From the NCBI GenBank assembly GCA_964564325.1, contig CAZMBD010000032.1, positions 1 through 21,279 on the forward strand: a DNA stretch of 21,279 nucleotides, in the 5' to 3' direction. The notes beneath the pieces are model-generated. The model was not told the DNA's origin. It was given only the letters and a program-made list of their open reading frames with translations, and ran no database searches. Both the position numbers and the translations under genes were made by a program. Shown one piece after another: positions 19,771 through 21,279 of the stretch. Numbering within the stretch: the first letter of the stretch is position 1; the number at the start of each line of letters is the position of its first letter. Source of the DNA: JAAZMA01 sp964564325 (GTDB taxonomy: Bacteria; Bacillota; Clostridia; Tissierellales; Tepidimicrobiaceae).

Positions 19771-21279
19771 TTATTTAGTTTTTTTGGATTTATATCTCTT
19801 ATTAGAATCTAAAATTCTCTTTCTTATTCTAAAATCAGTAGGAGTTATTTCTATTAATTCATCATAGTCAATAAATTCTAGAGCCTCCTCCATCGACATA
19901 TCCCTAGGTGGTGATAATCTCAATGCCTCATCTGAACCTGCAGCTCTAACATTTGATTGATGTTTTTTCCTACATACATTTACTTCTATATCCATATTTT
20001 TAGGACTGGATCCAATTACCATACCTTCATAAACTTGAGTTCCTGGAGTTATAAACATAATTCCTCTATCTTGTGCTGAATACAAACCATAAGCTGTAGC
20101 CTCTCCTGTTTCAAAAGCTATAATAGAACCCTCACTTCTCTTAGGAATATCACCCTTATACGGCATATAACCATCAAAAACTGAGTTTAAAATTCCTTCA
20201 CCCTTTGTATCAGTCATAAATTCTCCTCTATAGCCAATAAGTCCTCTAGCTGGAATAGAAAATACAAGTCTAGAATATCCCCCATTGGCTTCTGTCATAC
20301 TAATTAATTCTCCTTTTCTTCTTCCTATTTTCTCTATTATTGAACCAATGTAATTTTCCGATACATCTATAGTTACCCTTTCCATAGGTTCATGCTTTTT
20401 CCCATTTTCATATTTAAAAAGCACTTCTGGCTTAGATACTTGAAATTCATAACCTTCTCTTCTCATATTTTCTATGAGTACAGATAAGTGCAATTCCCCT
20501 CTACCAGATACTTTAAATACATCAGTAGAATCAGTTTCTTCTACTCTTAAACTTACATCTGTTTGCAATTCTTTAAATAATCTATTTCTTATTTGTCTAG
20601 AAGTTAAAAATTTTCCTTCTTTCCCTGCAAAGGGGCTATCATTTACTATAAAATTCATAGATATAGTAGGCTCAGATATTTTCACAAAAGGCAATGGTTC
20701 AGGATGTTCAGGATGGCAAATAGTATCTCCTATATGGATACCCTCTACTCCTGTAACTGCAATTATACTTCCTACTGAAGATTCTTCTACTTCTACTCTA
20801 TTTAATCCTTCAAATTCATAGATCTTAGTAATTTTAACTAACTTTTTTTCATCTGGTCTATCTTCGTTAACTATTATAGCTTCCTGATTGGTTTTAATCT
20901 TGCCTCTTCCAATTTTACCAATTCCAATTCTACCTATATAATCATTATAATCTATGGTAGAGATTAAGACTTGTAATGGCGCATCTACATCTCCTTCTGG
21001 TATGGGAATGTATTCTACTATGGTCTTAAATAAATCTTCCATATCATTCTTTTTTACATTTATATCCGTACTTGCATATCCATCTCTAGCAGAAGTAAAT
21101 ATAAATGGAGAATCCAGATATTCTTCCCCTGCTCCTAATTCAATAAATAAATCTAATACCTCATCTATTACTTCATTAGGTCTAGCCTCTTCTCTATCAA
21201 TTTTATTGATACAAACTATTGCTGGTAAATTAAGTTCAAAAGCTTTTTTTAATACAAATTTAGTCTGGGGCATAGGTCC
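19771..21279 (-). CDS. typA: Translational GTPase TypA/BipA, N-terminus beyond the window
   Basis: 503 residues are visible. The frame continues past the window edge (the last codons read GPMPQTKFVLKKAFELNLPA, the usual phrase after the G3 region), so about 100 N-terminal residues with the P-loop are missing. Present are the G4 motif NKID (CINKIDREEARP), the G5-type TSARDG, domain II (DYNDYIGRIGIGKIGRGKIK), the domain III/V segments (VSGRGELHLSVLIENMRREG), and the TypA-specific C-terminal domain (SNVRAAGSDEALRLSPPRDM through EFIDYDELIEITPTDFRIRK). TypA is a ribosome-associated GTPase acting in assembly and stress or cold adaptation. It is first of a likely typA-cls run. Confidence 0.96.
   Translation of the reverse strand, partial: GPMPQTKFVLKKAFELNLPAIVCINKIDREEARPNEVIDEVLDLFIELGAGEEYLDSPFIFTSARDGYASTDINVKKNDMEDLFKTIVEYIPIPEGDVDAPLQVLISTIDYNDYIGRIGIGKIGRGKIKTNQEAIIVNEDRPDEKKLVKITKIYEFEGLNRVEVEESSVGSIIAVTGVEGIHIGDTICHPEHPEPLPFVKISEPTISMNFIVNDSPFAGKEGKFLTSRQIRNRLFKELQTDVSLRVEETDSTDVFKVSGRGELHLSVLIENMRREGYEFQVSKPEVLFKYENGKKHEPMERVTIDVSENYIGSIIEKIGRRKGELISMTEANGGYSRLVFSIPARGLIGYRGEFMTDTKGEGILNSVFDGYMPYKGDIPKRSEGSIIAFETGEATAYGLYSAQDRGIMFITPGTQVYEGMVIGSSPKNMDIEVNVCRKKHQSNVRAAGSDEALRLSPPRDMSMEEALEFIDYDELIEITPTDFRIRKRILDSNKRYKSKKTK

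Overview
AT-rich, low-GC Gram-positive DNA. Gene content (alr next to an EndoAI/EndoA toxin pair, a YtrA-type GntR/ABC operon, a Cls-type cardiolipin synthase, many GGAGG-type ribosome binding sites, GTG and TTG starts) points to Clostridia or Tissierellia. The exact genus cannot be read from the window. Almost all genes are on the minus strand. The clear exceptions are a MATE efflux pump, a 78-aa coiled-coil protein and a 51-aa membrane ORF. Two 100-N blocks show that this is a draft scaffold.

Layout from left to right. (1) 1-1867: the first 11 codons of a nucleotide-sugar dehydrogenase, a PIG-L/LmbE deacetylase and a GNAT acyltransferase, which look like the edge of a cell-surface glycan locus. 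(2) 1987-5969: a conserved Firmicutes housekeeping cluster read right to left: an unknown coiled-coil protein, a fused AcpS-NnrD protein, alanine racemase, and the EndoAI/EndoA antitoxin and toxin. (3) 6147-8364: methylthioadenosine/S-adenosylhomocysteine deaminase, two very short converging ORFs that look like gene remnants (a sortase-like N-terminus and an AraC-type cupin N-terminus), and a DUF1893 protein. (4) 8390-8599: a 100-N gap bordered by an identical 55-nt sequence, most likely an assembly overlap. (5) 8700-12104: MATE pump and transketolase, convergent, separated by a 23-bp hairpin. (6) 12361-14328: a small coiled-coil protein, a DUF3784-like membrane protein and a Ste24-like M48 metalloprotease. 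(7) 14556-16479: an operon of GntR regulator, ABC ATPase and ABC permease, with a clear promoter and an overlapping operator palindrome. (8) 16656-21279: a class IV aminotransferase cut by the second gap, a lipoprotein, cardiolipin synthase and the C-terminal three quarters or so of TypA/BipA.

The most unusual structure is a dispersed family of intergenic palindromes. They are built from a GGGACAGTCCC or GGGACAGGTAC core plus reusable modules (CTTTTGTTTG, AACGTTTGA, GTGCACCAG). Copies lie at 4082-4127, 6071-6102, 10074-10120, 14389-14562 and 16572-16660, with related or degenerate pieces at 8581-8626 and 13066-13110. Several sit exactly at, or supply, stop codons of neighbouring genes, and at least one is placed to act as a two-way transcription terminator. 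They resemble REP-type elements mobilised in trans, but no transposase is visible here. The second notable point is the AcpS-NnrD fusion, which lacks the NAD(P)HX epimerase domain usually paired with NnrD. I see no prophage, CRISPR array, insertion sequence, tRNA or rRNA gene.
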